The notes beneath the pieces are model-generated. The model saw only the letters and a list, made by a program, of their open reading frames with translations. It ran no database searches and had not been told where the DNA came from. A DNA stretch of 64,000 bases. Source: Bin87 sp963668585. Lineage in GTDB: Bacteria; Chloroflexota; Dehalococcoidia; Lucifugimonadales; UBA3495. Shown piece by piece: positions 9,325-16,800 of this stretch (positions within the stretch are counted from its first letter, which is position 1; the number at the start of each line of letters is the position of its first letter). The stretch is from assembly GCA_963668585.1 (NCBI GenBank), contig OY764869.1, positions 1,488,001 through 1,552,000 of the forward strand, written 5' to 3'. Position numbers and translations under genes: made by a program.

Positions 9325-10311
9325 CTACGGCCCCTGGCTCCTGGGCGCGGGTCCGCCCTGACTCGTTGGGGTGGCATTCTGGGCCGCCGAGTTCACGGCG
9401 CTCCCGGCGGCGCTGGCCGCTCCGGTGGCTCCTCCCGCCGCCGCCGCTGCCCCGGCCGCCGCTCCCGCCGGTCCGCCGGCGGCAGTTCCGCCGCCCACCA
9501 GGGCCAGGGCGCGGGCCGTGCGCATCATCCCGCCGGGCAGAGACATCCCGAAGTAGAGGGTGTGCAGCCAGGCGTCGAAGGTCCCCTGCTGGCCCAGCAT
9601 CGAGGGGACCCGGGTGGCCAGGTACATGAAGGCGATGGCCAGCAGCAGCTTCCACACCAGGTCCTGCGCCGGCTCGAACTCGCCGATGGTTGCGAACTCC
9701 CCCAGGAAGGCGAAGCCCAGGGCCACGGCGACGAGCTGCACCGCCTGCTGGAACACCGTGGTCATAAACATCCGCAGCCAGTGGCGGCCCCAGTTGGCGG
9801 TGTGGGGCAGAATCCACAGCCCCAGGGCGATGGGCGCCAGCGCCAGCAGGATGTCGATCAGGGCCAGGCGCAGGACCATCTGCACCAGCAGGTAGAGCAG
9901 GATGCAGCCGAAGACCAGGTAGAGCAGGGCGATGAAGACGGCCACCCCGACCTCGCCGGTCTCCACGGCGGCCAAAAGCGCGAACAACGGCGCCCGCAGC
10001 AGGTCGCCGGGGGTGACGCTCAGGCTACCGGCGATGAACTGGGAAACGGCGTGGGCCACGTCGATGACCAGGGCGCACCACCACAACGACGACGCAGCGG
10101 CCACCAGGCCCAGCACCAGGCGGGGCACCATCTCCCGCCAGCCCGATTGATGCCTTCCGAGATGCTCCTGGACGATGAAGCTCAGGCCCATCCAGCCCAG
10201 GATCACGGTGAGGGCGGCGGTGGTGACGGCCCAGACCGCCCACCACGCCTGCTGCACGAAGGGGTGCAGGTAGGTGAGGTTCGGAGGGGTTCCGGTGAGG
10301 ATGTCTCCCAT
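9325..10311 (-). CDS. TrbL/VirB6-like polytopic membrane protein
   Basis: Starting at ATG 10311, the 328-aa protein has six or more hydrophobic helices spread over residues 25-270. Examples are WAVWAVTTAALTVILGWMGL, FIALLYLVFGCILLYLLVQM and LVAVALGFAFL. An Ala/Gly-rich low-complexity tail of about 60 residues follows and ends in PRSQGP. This is typical of TrbL/VirB6-type inner-membrane channel proteins of conjugation machines. The polar C-terminus probably faces outward or is disordered. It starts 5 bases after the stop of the exported 204-aa protein. Family sequence conservation is low, so the call rests on topology and operon position. Confidence 0.75.
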   Translation of the reverse strand: MGDILTGTPPNLTYLHPFVQQAWWAVWAVTTAALTVILGWMGLSFIVQEHLGRHQSGWREMVPRLVLGLVAAASSLWWCALVIDVAHAVSQFIAGSLSVTPGDLLRAPLFALLAAVETGEVGVAVFIALLYLVFGCILLYLLVQMVLRLALIDILLALAPIALGLWILPHTANWGRHWLRMFMTTVFQQAVQLVAVALGFAFLGEFATIGEFEPAQDLVWKLLLAIAFMYLATRVPSMLGQQGTFDAWLHTLYFGMSLPGGMMRTARALALVGGGTAAGGPAGAAAGAAAAAGGATGAASAAGSAVNSAAQNATPTSQGGPAPRSQGP

Positions 10312-10316
10312 GCTCG

Positions 10317-10931
10317 CTACCCTCCCCCGCAGTCTTCGATGTCCGTCTGGAACACGCCCTGAAACACGCCGCACAGGGTCCCGTGGACCCCCTGGACCAC
10401 CCATTTGGCTCCGGCCCGCGCCCAGCGGTCCGGGTCCAGGGCGCCCAGCACCCGGTCCCACAACCCCCTGGGCTGGTGGACGGGAATCAGGGCGTAGAAG
10501 ACGTGGCGCTCGCCGCCGCCCTGTCGGGGCACGGCCAGCATCAGCAGGAAGGGCTGTTCGGGATGCAACTCGGGCTGCTCGCTGAGGGCCGGGTACTCGA
10601 AGGTGTACTCCCAGCCCTCGGCGAGACGCTTCTCGCCGCCCCGGACCTGGTAGGTGTTGGTCAGCCAGTTGCCGGTGTCCGGGTGGCGGATGGCGTAGTA
10701 GAGGACTTCAACCTGGCGGCTGAAGATGGGGCGGGCCACGAAATCGCCCTCCTTCTTGCGCTCCACCAGCTGCCGGTCACGGTTGACCAGGCTGATGTCG
10801 TCGGAGGGCGGGGATTGGGCCAGGGCCAGGCCGCTCATGGGTACGGCGACGATGGCCGAAAGCAGCAGCGCGGCGGCGAGCAGGGTCAGCCGCCGGGTTC
10901 TGCGGGAACCGGATAGTAAACGCCGGAACAT
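10317..10931 (-). CDS. Exported protein of unknown function, first gene of the transfer operon
   Basis: The 204-aa product has a clear Sec signal: a basic N-region (MFRRLLSGSRRTRR), a hydrophobic core (LTLLAAALLLSAIVAVPMSG) and ALAQS as the likely cleavage site near residue 38. The mature part is about 165 residues, beta-rich and charged, ending with CGVFQGVFQTDIEDCGGG. Two cysteines there could form a disulfide. I recognise no family. It has a strong ribosome site (AAGGAGGCAACC) and is the promoter-proximal gene of the leftward operon, divergent from the HTH/coiled-coil gene. A role in the outer part of the conjugation apparatus is plausible from its position. Confidence 0.7.
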   Translation of the reverse strand: MFRRLLSGSRRTRRLTLLAAALLLSAIVAVPMSGLALAQSPPSDDISLVNRDRQLVERKKEGDFVARPIFSRQVEVLYYAIRHPDTGNWLTNTYQVRGGEKRLAEGWEYTFEYPALSEQPELHPEQPFLLMLAVPRQGGGERHVFYALIPVHQPRGLWDRVLGALDPDRWARAGAKWVVQGVHGTLCGVFQGVFQTDIEDCGGG

Positions 10932-11004
10932 GGTTGCCTCCTTGCGGTCGGTTTGGGACCAGATGTGCGAGAACCAAGTCTGGCGACGGGCCGGGGTGGG
11001 CGGA

Positions 11005-11048
11005 ATGCCTCATAGGGGGTGACGCGCGCGTCACCCCCTATGAGGCAT
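11005..11048. promoter_or_regulatory. Perfect 44-bp palindrome between divergent operons
   Basis: Two 22-base arms, the left one starting ATGCCTCATAGGGGGTGACG, are exact reverse complements with no spacer. The centre is the alternating CGCGCG. It lies 74 bases upstream of the leftward transfer operon start (10931) and 218 bases before the rightward GTG start (11266). A spacer-free perfect palindrome of this length is a likely operator, a hairpin/cruciform origin signal or a strand-nicking site. As RNA it would form a 22-bp stem on either strand, but no T-run follows, so a simple terminator is less likely. Confidence 0.8.
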
Positions 11049-11120
11049 GGGATTGCGGGGGGCCGGTGTGGTGTCATACCCGTGTACAGGGATTGGAGTT
11101 TGGTGGCGGACTGTCCAACC

Positions 11121-11239
11121 CTGTCCGGTTGAACCTGAAAGCGGGGGAAACCGCCCCCTATTGGACGGTTCCAGCGAACACTTTGGTTCCAGGGCAGCTT
11201 CCAGCCCCTGTGGACAGGGCCACATTGGAAACCGGACAG
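11121..11239. promoter_or_regulatory. Inverted 10-base sites in the divergent control region
   Basis: CTGTCCGGTT (11121-11130) and its exact reverse complement AACCGGACAG (11230-11239) face each other across about 100 bases. The segment between is rich in related pieces such as GTGGACAGG. GGACAGTGCGCC also occurs at 11234, 11290 and 13405. They could be binding sites for the adjacent HTH protein. Chance is not excluded in such GC-rich DNA. Confidence 0.3.
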
Positions 11240-11265
11240 TGCGCCAGCGGCCAGGGAGGCATATC

Positions 11266-12162
11266 GTGGACAGCGGCAAGAACGAAATCGGACAGTGCGC
11301 CGCCGGGGAGGGCGATGCGGCGGCGGATGGCGGGCAGTACCCGGAGGCCAGCCGCAGCGTGGACAGCCTGGGGGAGATGCGGCTGGTGGCGCTCCTGGGC
11401 GACATGATCGAGGCGCAGGGCAAGCCCGGGGCGGCGGAGACCCTGGGGGTCAGCGTGCGCACCCTGGGCCGGTTCGAGGAGTCCCGGCGGCTGACGCGGG
11501 TCCTGGCGGCGGCGCTGGAAACCCACCTGCTCAAGGGGGGCGGGTCGGCGGCGGACCGGCAGCGGCGGCAGGCGGCGGGCGTGGCGGAGCGGGTGGCCGA
11601 CTTGGAAAAGGCCCTATCGGAGGGGTTGGGGGCGGTGCGCCGGGAGGGTGAGCGGGCGCGGGAGGAACAGGCCGGGGCCTTGGCGGAACTGGAGCGGCGG
11701 GTGGCGGCGCTGGAGACGGCGGGAACCGGGGCGGCAGGTGTGGGTTCAAGTGCCAAGGGCGCTGCGCCGGCGGGCAATCGGGGCGCCGGGTCAAGGCCCG
11801 TGGTGGAGCGGCCCCGGCGGGACTTCTACGACCTGGTGACGGCGGAGGCGGAACCCGGCGAGGAGCTGGTGTACGGCGACGCGGCCACGGCGGTGATCGT
11901 CCAGTGGCGCGAGGCCCGGGACGCGGTGCCTCGCACCAGGGAGGGCATGGACCGGCTCAATGCCAGGCAGCGGCGGCTGGAGCTGGAAATCGAGTTGATC
12001 GAGAAGCACGAACTCACCCTGCCCCCGGCGACGTACCCCTGGGACTGGGGCGACCGGCGCCAGGAGGTGCGGCGGCGTAACGAGATGCTGGACGATGTGA
12101 TCGTGGACCGCAAGATGCTCAAGCTGCGGCGGTTTCTCACCCTGGGCATTTGGCGGAAATAG
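11266..12162 (+). CDS. HTH and coiled-coil protein, possible element regulator or replication/partition accessory
   Basis: I start at GTG 11266 because GGAGG lies 6 bases upstream; a longer in-frame ATG reading back to 11047 would run into the palindrome. The 298-aa protein has a helix-turn-helix at about residues 40-75 (AAETLGVSVRTLGRFEESRR). A long Arg/Glu/Ala heptad region follows at about 90-160 (QAAGVAERVADLEKALSEGL and onward), which predicts a coiled coil. After a disordered linker comes a conserved-looking C-terminal unit rich in Trp/Arg (TYPWDWGDRRQEVRRRNEML). It is the first gene of the rightward array and stands opposite the transfer operon, a normal place for a regulator. I do not recognise the family. 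Confidence 0.6.
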   Translation: MDSGKNEIGQCAAGEGDAAADGGQYPEASRSVDSLGEMRLVALLGDMIEAQGKPGAAETLGVSVRTLGRFEESRRLTRVLAAALETHLLKGGGSAADRQRRQAAGVAERVADLEKALSEGLGAVRREGERAREEQAGALAELERRVAALETAGTGAAGVGSSAKGAAPAGNRGAGSRPVVERPRRDFYDLVTAEAEPGEELVYGDAATAVIVQWREARDAVPRTREGMDRLNARQRRLELEIELIEKHELTLPPATYPWDWGDRRQEVRRRNEMLDDVIVDRKMLKLRRFLTLGIWRK

Positions 12163-12990
12163 GCTGGCGATGAGACCGGCGGAACGGCAGTTCCGTTCCT
12201 GCGACTCCATTGCTGCATGGTTGCGAACACTTTGGCCGACGCTGGGCGCGGAGGTGGTTTTCGGGGTTCCCAGGTGGGCGACGGCCGTGAATAATTGAAT
12301 GCGTTGTCTGGCTTTTTCCAGTGTTTCCAGCCCAGAAAACTGGAGGGTCCATCCCCGACCCGGACCGTTGACTTGGGATCGAGCCCTGCTCTCCCGGCAA
12401 TGGCCCACCAGGGATAACCGCCCGCCCGCTGCGTGATGCGGAACCGGGGTCGAGCTCCGCTCCTCCGGCGTCCGTCTCGATGCGGTGCACCAGGACATCG
12501 GCATTCTCACCATTGCCCAGGAGGTGGCAGACAGAACCAGTACCCCGGCCAGGAACCCCGGCCCCTTCATTCACACCTGCGGTTGATGCGCTGACGGCGC
12601 CTCGGCCGCTTCCTCACGTCTGCGGTTTGACGGCTGAAACCCAGCCGGACCGCAGCCTTGCGATTGGTGCGACGGTCGGCGAAACATTCGTCGGCTGGCC
12701 GCGCCCCTTTTCTCCTGCGCAGTCCCCCAGGTCGTTGACCATCACCTGGGCCAGGCTGCGTCTGCTTTTTCGCCCGCCGTCCGGTGAACGCATACCAGCG
12801 TCTCTCCGGCGGCGGCGCGCTGTTTCTATCCCCCCTTAATCGCTCCGTTTCCCGCGCCAGGCATCCGGGCCGGGTCGGAGTGCGGCTTTCGTTTCTCATC
12901 ATTCCCCAATTCAAGGTGCACAGCCCGCGACCGGATGCCGCGTGGGTCAAACGCGCAAAGGTCAATCACAAGAAACCAAAGGAGGCAAAC
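12163..12990. other. 828-base stretch without a convincing gene
   Basis: Short reading frames exist on both strands, but none has a ribosome site plus codon bias like the neighbours. A small inverted repeat around 12728-12752 (CCCAGGT and ACCTGGG arms) is visible. The stretch separates the HTH/coiled-coil gene from the DNA-processing array, so it could hold a promoter or replication origin. I see no iterons or AT-rich tract to support an origin. Confidence 0.4.
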
Positions 12991-13272
12991 ATGAATAGCG
13001 TGATGCGGACATTCTCGGCGGCGGTGAAGGCGGGCCGGTTCTGCTGGCGGCACAAGCGGCTCACCCTGGCGGTGGTGGTGGCCCTGCTCATCCTGGCGCC
13101 GCTGCTCAACGGGTCCGGCGGCGGGACGTTCTTCCTCAACCTGGTGGGGCTGGGCATCGCCGCCCTGGTGGTGCGGCGGATCGTCCAGGCGGGGAAGAAG
13201 CGACCGGCGGCCCAGGCTCGGCAGGCCAATTGTCGCTGCCGCTGCCACCGGCAGCCTAGCAGAAACGACTAG
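12991..13272 (+). CDS. Small membrane protein, hypothetical
   Basis: The 93-aa reading frame starts at ATG 12991 with an excellent ribosome site (AAAGGAGG). A basic N-terminus (about 1-27) is followed by two hydrophobic stretches (about 28-45, LTLAVVVALLILAPLL, and about 52-70, FFLNLVGLGIAALVV). The tail is basic and carries three cysteines (NCRCRCHRQP). It may be a small inner-membrane protein with a cytoplasmic Cys/His tail able to bind metal or nucleic acid. No family is recognised. It is followed by the 163-aa hypothetical after 28 bases, so the two are probably co-transcribed. Confidence 0.6.
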   Translation: MNSVMRTFSAAVKAGRFCWRHKRLTLAVVVALLILAPLLNGSGGGTFFLNLVGLGIAALVVRRIVQAGKKRPAAQARQANCRCRCHRQPSRND

Positions 13273-13300
13273 CGATAACGAAACGACAAGGAGGCAATCC

Positions 13301-13792
13301 ATGACGACGATGACATTGGAATCCACGGCGTCGGTCCGCCGGTTGGAGGAACTGGTGGACCGGCTCCTGGCGGCGCTGCTGGGCGACGGGGTGAATACGG
13401 ACGCGGACAGTGCGCCGAATGCCAGCCTGGTCCGGAGCGTCCACGAGGCGCGGCGGCTGCGGCAGTCCGCCGACCCCGCATCGGGTGCGGGGCAGGTTCT
13501 GGACGGCGCTCTGTCAGTGCTGGCGGAGGTTGACGCCACGGGAGCGACTGACGGCCAGATGCGGTGGCTCTACGCCGAGTGGCTGGACATCGCCCGGCGC
13601 CGGTTCGCCGGTTGCAACGCGATGCTCTACAGCCCCGGCACCGGGAAGGCGGAGGTCTTGGTGGAACGGGGCGACGGCAACCTGGAAGTGGCGGCGGTCC
13701 TGGGAATGCGCTGGCCGGTGGGCAAGGCGGTCTCGCGGCGTAGCCTGCGGGGGATGAAGCCCCTGGCGAAAGGAGGTGCGGCATGGTCGTAG
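13301..13792 (+). CDS. Hypothetical protein preceding primase
   Basis: The 163-aa product starts at ATG 13301 behind AAGGAGG and overlaps the primase start by 10 bases, which suggests translational coupling. The sequence is mostly helical. An N-terminal segment (SVRRLEELVDRLLAALLGDG) could be amphipathic, a middle helix contains RWLYAEWLDIARRRFAG, and the C-terminus is basic (SRRSLRGMKPLAKGG). No catalytic motif or membrane segment is visible. Because it is fused in translation to primase it may assist replication, but nothing in the sequence proves this. Confidence 0.6.
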   Translation: MTTMTLESTASVRRLEELVDRLLAALLGDGVNTDADSAPNASLVRSVHEARRLRQSADPASGAGQVLDGALSVLAEVDATGATDGQMRWLYAEWLDIARRRFAGCNAMLYSPGTGKAEVLVERGDGNLEVAAVLGMRWPVGKAVSRRSLRGMKPLAKGGAAWS

Positions 13793-14826
13793 CCAACGCC
13801 ACGGTTGACTTGCAGGAACTCAAGGCGCGGCACCCCCTAGGCGATGCGGTGGAGGCCGCTGGGGTTGCGCTGCGGGGCAAGGGAAGGGTCAGGCAGGGCG
13901 TCTGCCCCTTTCACAACGAAGTCGAAGGAAGTTTCACCGTGTACGCCGACACCGAGAAGTTCTACTGCTTCGGCTGCGGCGCCGGGGGCGACGTTCTGGA
14001 CTTCGTGGGGCGGATGGAGGGTCTGACCCTGCCCGAGGCCATCCGCAGGCTGGATGACGGGACGACGCGGGTGGCCACGGCGCCGGTCGCGCCCGGAAAA
14101 TCATCATCTCCGCCGCTTCCGCCGAGGGACCCGGCGCTGCTGACGGCAGCAACCAGGTTCTACGGCGCGCAACTGCGACGCAGCCGGGTCGCCCTGGAAT
14201 ACCTGGCCTCCCGGGGCATCGGTTTGGACACGGCCCTGCGCATGGGCCTCGGTTACGCCACGGGTGGCGGCCTGCGGGAGTACCTGCAACTGGCGGGGTT
14301 CGACAACGGGCGGCTCAGGGACTCCGGCCTGTTCCTGGAACGGGGCGCGGAGCGGTTCGCCGGGATGATCACGGTGCCCGACCTGGCCCACGGCCTCGTG
14401 CGGTGGCTCACCGGGCGGGCGGTTGACGCCGGCGCCAAACCCCGTTTCCAGGCAGTGCCCGGACCCAAGCCGGCGCTGGGCCTGGCGGCCCTCGGACCGT
14501 CTCCGCCCTGGGTAGTTGTCGCCGAGGGTGTCTTCGACCGGCTGACGCTGGCGGCCTGGGGCTACCCCGCCGTGGCCGCCCTGGGCACCCAGGGGATGGA
14601 CAAGGTGGCGGCGGCGCTGCGCGGCTGCCCCCGGGTCTTCCTGGCCTTCGACAACGATGACGCGGGCAACACGGCGGCCCAGCAACTCAAGGAACTGCTG
14701 GGCAACCGGGCCGCCGTGGTCAACCTTCCCCAGGGTATCGCCGACGTGGGCGAGCTGGCGACGCTGCCCAACGGACCACTCCTCTTCCGCCGACTGCTGG
14801 CAAGGGCGGCATACAACCTGCGCTAG
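13783..14826 (+). CDS. DNA primase-like protein: CHC2 zinc finger plus Toprim
   Basis: This 347-aa protein resembles a shortened DnaG. Residues about 35-75 form a CHC2-type zinc finger: CPFHNE, then FYCFGCGAGGD, which supplies C-x2-H and C-x2-C. Residues about 115-230 match the catalytic-core N-terminal part, with LEYLASRGIGLDTALRMGLG. Residues about 240-320 form a Toprim domain with the glutamate motif VVVAEGVFDRL and the metal motif FLAFDNDDAGN. Such enzymes make RNA primers at replication forks. The protein lacks the DnaG C-terminal helicase-binding domain (DnaG is about 600 aa), which is common for plasmid and phage primases. The start has GGAGG, and a strong terminator follows the stop. 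Confidence 0.9.
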   Translation: MVVANATVDLQELKARHPLGDAVEAAGVALRGKGRVRQGVCPFHNEVEGSFTVYADTEKFYCFGCGAGGDVLDFVGRMEGLTLPEAIRRLDDGTTRVATAPVAPGKSSSPPLPPRDPALLTAATRFYGAQLRRSRVALEYLASRGIGLDTALRMGLGYATGGGLREYLQLAGFDNGRLRDSGLFLERGAERFAGMITVPDLAHGLVRWLTGRAVDAGAKPRFQAVPGPKPALGLAALGPSPPWVVVAEGVFDRLTLAAWGYPAVAALGTQGMDKVAAALRGCPRVFLAFDNDDAGNTAAQQLKELLGNRAAVVNLPQGIADVGELATLPNGPLLFRRLLARAAYNLR

Positions 14827-14860
14827 TCCAACCGGCTCAACCCCCAACTCCCCATCTACT

Positions 14861-14893
14861 GGCCCGCCTTCACCGGCGGGCCTTTCCTTTTCC
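14861..14893 (+). terminator. Hairpin terminator after primase
   Basis: The stem GGCCCGCC / GGCGGGCC with a 6-base loop is followed by TTTCCTTTT, a good intrinsic terminator for rightward transcripts. Confidence 0.75.
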
Positions 14894-14998
14894 CACAACC
14901 CAACTGCACGACGGGGCCAGTCCCCGCTAACGGCTTGCTGGCGGCAGGCCGCCGCAACCAACGGCACACCCAACATCACAACGCAAAGGAGCAACGAA

Positions 14999-15880
14999 AT
15001 GGGCAACGGCAACAACCAGAACGGCCACTACAACGGCAATGGCAACGGCCACCACCCCAACGGGAGCGTCAACCTCAACGGCAACGGGAACGGGCACCTC
15101 AACGGCAACGGCGTCGCCGACCTCGGCGGCCACGATCTCCTGTGGGACGGGCTGCCGCCGGCGGTGGTCAACGCCCTGGAGCAGCCCCTGGACCCGGCGC
15201 TGGTCTCCCGCCGCGACGGCCGGGGCAACCGCCAGTACGACTACATCGAGGGCCACACCGTCATCGACCAGGCCAACCGGATCTTCGGCTACGGCGGCTG
15301 GGGCTACGAACTGGTGGGGGACGTGAGCCTGCGCCGGATTGAGAAGGTGGACGTCAGGACCGGGGAAGTCAAGGTCAACTACGCCTACAGCGCGCCGGTG
15401 CGGGTGACGGTCAACGGCGCGCCGTCCCGCACCGACATCGGGTTCCACATCGTGACCGAGGACACGCCGGAGGGCCACGAGACCGCCGCCAAGGGCGCGG
15501 TGACCGACGGCCTGAAGCGGGCGATGCGCAGCTTCGGGGATAGGTTCGGGAACGGCCTCTACGGCGACCAGCCAACGGCCAACGGCAGGAACGGGGCGCA
15601 GCCTTCCAATGCCAGGGGCAACGCCAAGGGCAACTCCGGCCAGGGCAACAACGGGAACGGCCGGCGGGAAGGCAGCTACCTCCAGCAGTTGCGGGGGCGG
15701 CTCATCGCCCTGGGCGCGGAGCAGGGCTTCGGCGAAGACCAGGTGCGGGAGGCGGTGAAGAAGCAGACGGGCAAGGACCTGGACGACCTGCCCGCCAGGG
15801 ACCTCAAGCCCCTGGTGGAAGGGGCCGCCCGCAAGGTCAACGAGGCGAAGAACGGCGAGGGCAGCAACAGCAACGGCTAA
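14999..15880 (+). CDS. Rad52/Rad22-type single-strand annealing protein with Asn-Gly leader
   Basis: The 293-aa product begins with about 40 residues of Asn/Gly/His low complexity (GNGNNQNGHYNGNGNGHH), then a Rad52-family annealing domain at about 50-195. Diagnostic stretches are YIEGHTVIDQANRIFGYGGW (with GYEL after it) and ETAAKGAVTDGLKRAMRSFG (with DRFGNGLYG after it). Rad52-type proteins bind ssDNA in rings and anneal complementary strands, here likely for recombination of the element. A second Asn/Gly-rich linker (about 200-225) leads to a helical C-terminus (YLQQLRGRLIALGAEQGF). The chosen ATG has AAAGGAG. It sits between primase and SSB-type genes, as in many plasmid recombination modules. 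Confidence 0.88.
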   Translation: MGNGNNQNGHYNGNGNGHHPNGSVNLNGNGNGHLNGNGVADLGGHDLLWDGLPPAVVNALEQPLDPALVSRRDGRGNRQYDYIEGHTVIDQANRIFGYGGWGYELVGDVSLRRIEKVDVRTGEVKVNYAYSAPVRVTVNGAPSRTDIGFHIVTEDTPEGHETAAKGAVTDGLKRAMRSFGDRFGNGLYGDQPTANGRNGAQPSNARGNAKGNSGQGNNGNGRREGSYLQQLRGRLIALGAEQGFGEDQVREAVKKQTGKDLDDLPARDLKPLVEGAARKVNEAKNGEGSNSNG

Positions 15881-15903
15881 GCGCCGTTGCCAACTCCAGC
15901 CAA

Positions 15904-15940
15904 CGGGGTCGTCTCCACCAACGGGACGACCCCGCTTCTC
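15904..15940 (+). terminator. GC hairpin after the Rad52-type gene
   Basis: CGGGGTCGTC (15904-15913) pairs exactly with GACGACCCCG (15925-15934) around an 11-base loop, followed by CTTCTC. A weak T-run makes it an attenuator or RNA-stabilising stem as likely as a terminator. It is one of a series after genes in this array. Confidence 0.6.
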
Positions 15941-15976
15941 ATCTACCGGACTACACACGACAAGGAGGAAACGGAA

Positions 15977-16297
15977 ATGACGGCAACCACCATCCACACC
16001 CCCTGGGGCTGGTCCCAGGACATAGAGGAACTGGCCGAGGGCGTCTGGCGGGTCGATACCGCCGGCCACGGCGGGCTGAAGCTGAGCCGGGAGCGGTGGG
16101 AGGAACTCCCCGACCTGGTGCGGGACTCGTTCCTCAACCCCTGCTTCGCTGAAGAGGACTGCGAGGAACCCATCGCCCGGACGCTGCTGGGCCTGGGCGA
16201 CGCCAGGGAGCGGGAACTGGCCATTCGGATTGCGTGCTACTTCGACCGCTACGCTCCGGCGCTGCCCTACCTGCGGGAAACGGGAGGCACGCCATGA
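15977..16297 (+). CDS. DUF7007-like small protein
   Basis: From ATG 15977 (SD AAGGAGG) the protein has 106 aa. It opens with TPWGWSQDIEELAEGVWRVD and TAGHGGLKLSRERW. This PWG...S.GHGG pattern is what I recall for the DUF7007 family found on plasmids and integrative elements. The second half is helical, with cysteines (NPCFAEEDCEEP) and a CYFDRYAP ending. The function of the family is unknown. Its stop overlaps the start of the TSCPD gene by ATGA, so both are probably translated together. Confidence 0.6.
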   Translation: MTATTIHTPWGWSQDIEELAEGVWRVDTAGHGGLKLSRERWEELPDLVRDSFLNPCFAEEDCEEPIARTLLGLGDARERELAIRIACYFDRYAPALPYLRETGGTP

Positions 16298-16698
16298 ACG
16301 CCGATACCGTCACCCGCCGCCGGCCCCGCTGCCTGCCCAGCCTCACCACCAGGCTGAACACCGAGCTGGGCAACCTGTTCGTCACCGTGGGCCTGAACGA
16401 GGACGGCCAACCCTTCGAGGTCTTCGGATCCCTCGGCAAGGCGGGCAGCCTGCAACACGGGATGACCGAGCTGGCCTGCCGGCTGGTGTCCCTGCACCTG
16501 CGGCGGGGAACGCCGCTGGAAGAAGTGATCGACCAGATACAGGGCATCAGCGAGATGCAGCCCTGGCCCAACCGGATGGACGATGGCAGCACGGTGTACG
16601 TGAGGGGACTGGGCGACGCCATCGCCCTGGTGCTGCGGGACTACCTGGCAACTCAGGCCGACGCGGAGCCGGAGCAACTGCCCATCGCCGCCGACTGA
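16294..16698 (+). CDS. Orphan TSCPD-domain protein
   Basis: The 134-aa product starts in an ATGA overlap at 16294. Residues about 20-90 match a TSCPD domain: TRLNTELGNLFVTVGLNEDG, QPFEVFGSLGKAGSL and then VSLHLRRGTPLEEVIDQIQG. This domain normally ends vitamin B12-dependent (class II) ribonucleotide reductases and helps bind nucleotide or substrate. Here it stands alone, without a reductase in the window. The fold identification is fairly clear. Its job on a mobile element is not known; binding of a nucleotide effector or of the host reductase is possible. The C-terminal 40 residues contain RGLGDAIALVLRDYLAT and an acidic end. Confidence 0.7.
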   Translation: MNADTVTRRRPRCLPSLTTRLNTELGNLFVTVGLNEDGQPFEVFGSLGKAGSLQHGMTELACRLVSLHLRRGTPLEEVIDQIQGISEMQPWPNRMDDGSTVYVRGLGDAIALVLRDYLATQADAEPEQLPIAAD

Positions 16699-16726
16699 AC
16701 ATTCCACACCGACCCATCAAGGCGCA

Positions 16727-16766
16727 CGGGGCCGTCTCTCTGCGGAGGGCGGCCCCGCTCTCATTT
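16727..16766 (+). terminator. GC hairpin after the TSCPD gene
   Basis: The stem CGGGGCCG (16727-16734) / CGGCCCCG (16750-16757), followed by CTCTCATTT, shares its core with the hairpins after the nuclease and SSB genes. Confidence 0.6.
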
Positions 16767-16800
16767 ACCGGACATAGAACATGACGGAGGAACGACAACC

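Noticed and set aside
12480..12965. Overlapping frames in the spacer before the small membrane protein gene
   Set aside because: Pro/Arg-rich composition, no ribosome site and no family match.
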